A DNA stretch of 6,312 bases from an uncultured Clostridium sp. (lineage in GTDB: Bacteria; Bacillota_A; Clostridia; TANB77; CAG-508), in NCBI GenBank assembly GCA_905200315.1, contig CAJKKA010000096.1, positions 1 to 6,312 of the forward strand, given 5' to 3'. The notes under the pieces are model-generated. The model made no database searches, had not been told where the DNA came from, and worked only from the letters and a program-made list of their open reading frames with translations. Every line of letters begins with the position of its first letter. The first letter of the stretch is position 1. Shown here one piece after another: positions 6,076 through 6,312 of the stretch. The translations under genes and the position numbers were made by a program.

Positions 6076-6091
6076 GCTAAATAAAAAGTAT

Positions 6092-6149
6092 AAAAGAATG
6101 TTTTAGTATAAATTTTAAAGAAAACTGAAATATTCTTTTTTTATTTTTT
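6092..6149 (+). terminator. Terminator of the HD gene
   Basis: Arms 6092-6107 (AAAAGAATGTTTTAGT) and 6124-6139 (ACTGAAATATTCTTTT) form a 16-bp stem including two G-U pairs, with a 16-nt loop. A T-rich run follows to 6149. It lies 17 nt after the HD stop. Confidence 0.75.
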
Positions 6150-6231
6150 GAATAAAATTTTAATCAAAAATTAAATTTCATATAAAAAAATAAACAAAAA
6201 TAAAAATTAAAATATCTAATAAATAAATTTA

Positions 6232-6259
6232 TTGAAATGAAAAGTAATTATTTTATAAT
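6232..6259 (+). promoter_or_regulatory. Sigma-A type promoter for a gene beyond the right edge
   Basis: TTGAAA (6232-6237), 16-bp spacer, perfect TATAAT (6254-6259). The stretch 6150-6231 before it is plain AT-rich spacer without a gene. After it, AAGGAAAT at the very end (6305-6312) could be the ribosome site of the next gene, whose start is not in the window. Confidence 0.6.
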
Positions 6260-6293
6260 GAGTATTAAAAAGAGATGTATAAAAAAAAATATA

Positions 6294-6300
6294 TGTCGAA
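6294..6300 (+). promoter_or_regulatory. Spo0A-box-like heptamer
   Basis: TGTCGAA matches the TGNCGAA core bound by the sporulation regulator Spo0A in Firmicutes. It lies 35 bp downstream of the -10 at 6254-6259, a position more fitting for repression. A single 7-mer can occur by chance, so this is only a hint. Confidence 0.25.
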
Positions 6301-6312
6301 GAAAAAGGAAAT

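Overview
The window is very AT-rich and reads as chromosome of a low-GC Firmicute of class Clostridia. Its coding style (AAA/ATA/TTA-heavy codons, strong AGGAGG-type ribosome sites, TTG and GTG starts) and the nadABC plus divergent NiaR arrangement fit the Clostridium/Peptostreptococcaceae side of the class. I cannot name a species from the sequence alone.

Layout: (a) 1-1388, minus strand: a MarR-type regulator transcribed toward a MATE multidrug efflux pump that runs off the left edge. The regulator has an in-frame TAA directly after the wing of its winged helix, and the rest of the normal protein is still readable in the same frame, so it looks like a recent nonsense allele. Two near-identical 21-bp sites sit upstream of marR and upstream of the pump and are the likely MarR operators. 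The first ~54 bases are GC-rich, do not continue the MATE protein, and look like a chimeric contig end. (b) 1407-4584, minus strand: the de novo NAD operon nadA-nadB-nadC, with overlapping genes, one promoter, a large palindrome over the transcription start, and a hairpin terminator. (c) 4620-5243, plus strand: divergent niaR, the niacin-responsive repressor of NAD synthesis, with its own promoter and terminator. (d) 5244-5508: an odd intergenic segment with two GC-rich patches carrying a short direct repeat on either side of a 50-bp A-tract array, then a perfect 14-bp palindrome. (e) 5509-6149, plus strand: a YfbR/HDDC2-type HD phosphohydrolase with a terminator. (f) 6150-6312: AT-rich spacer with a good promoter for a gene beyond the right edge.

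How it works together: NadB oxidises L-aspartate to iminoaspartate, NadA condenses this with dihydroxyacetone phosphate to quinolinate, and NadC turns quinolinate into nicotinate mononucleotide. NiaR, encoded next door, would shut the operon off when niacin is available by binding the palindrome over the nadA start site. The MarR/MATE pair is a separate drug-response module. The HD protein probably acts on nucleoside monophosphates. Everything recognised belongs to a known family; the points most worth checking are the broken marR with its intact operators and the unexplained segment at 5281-5449.
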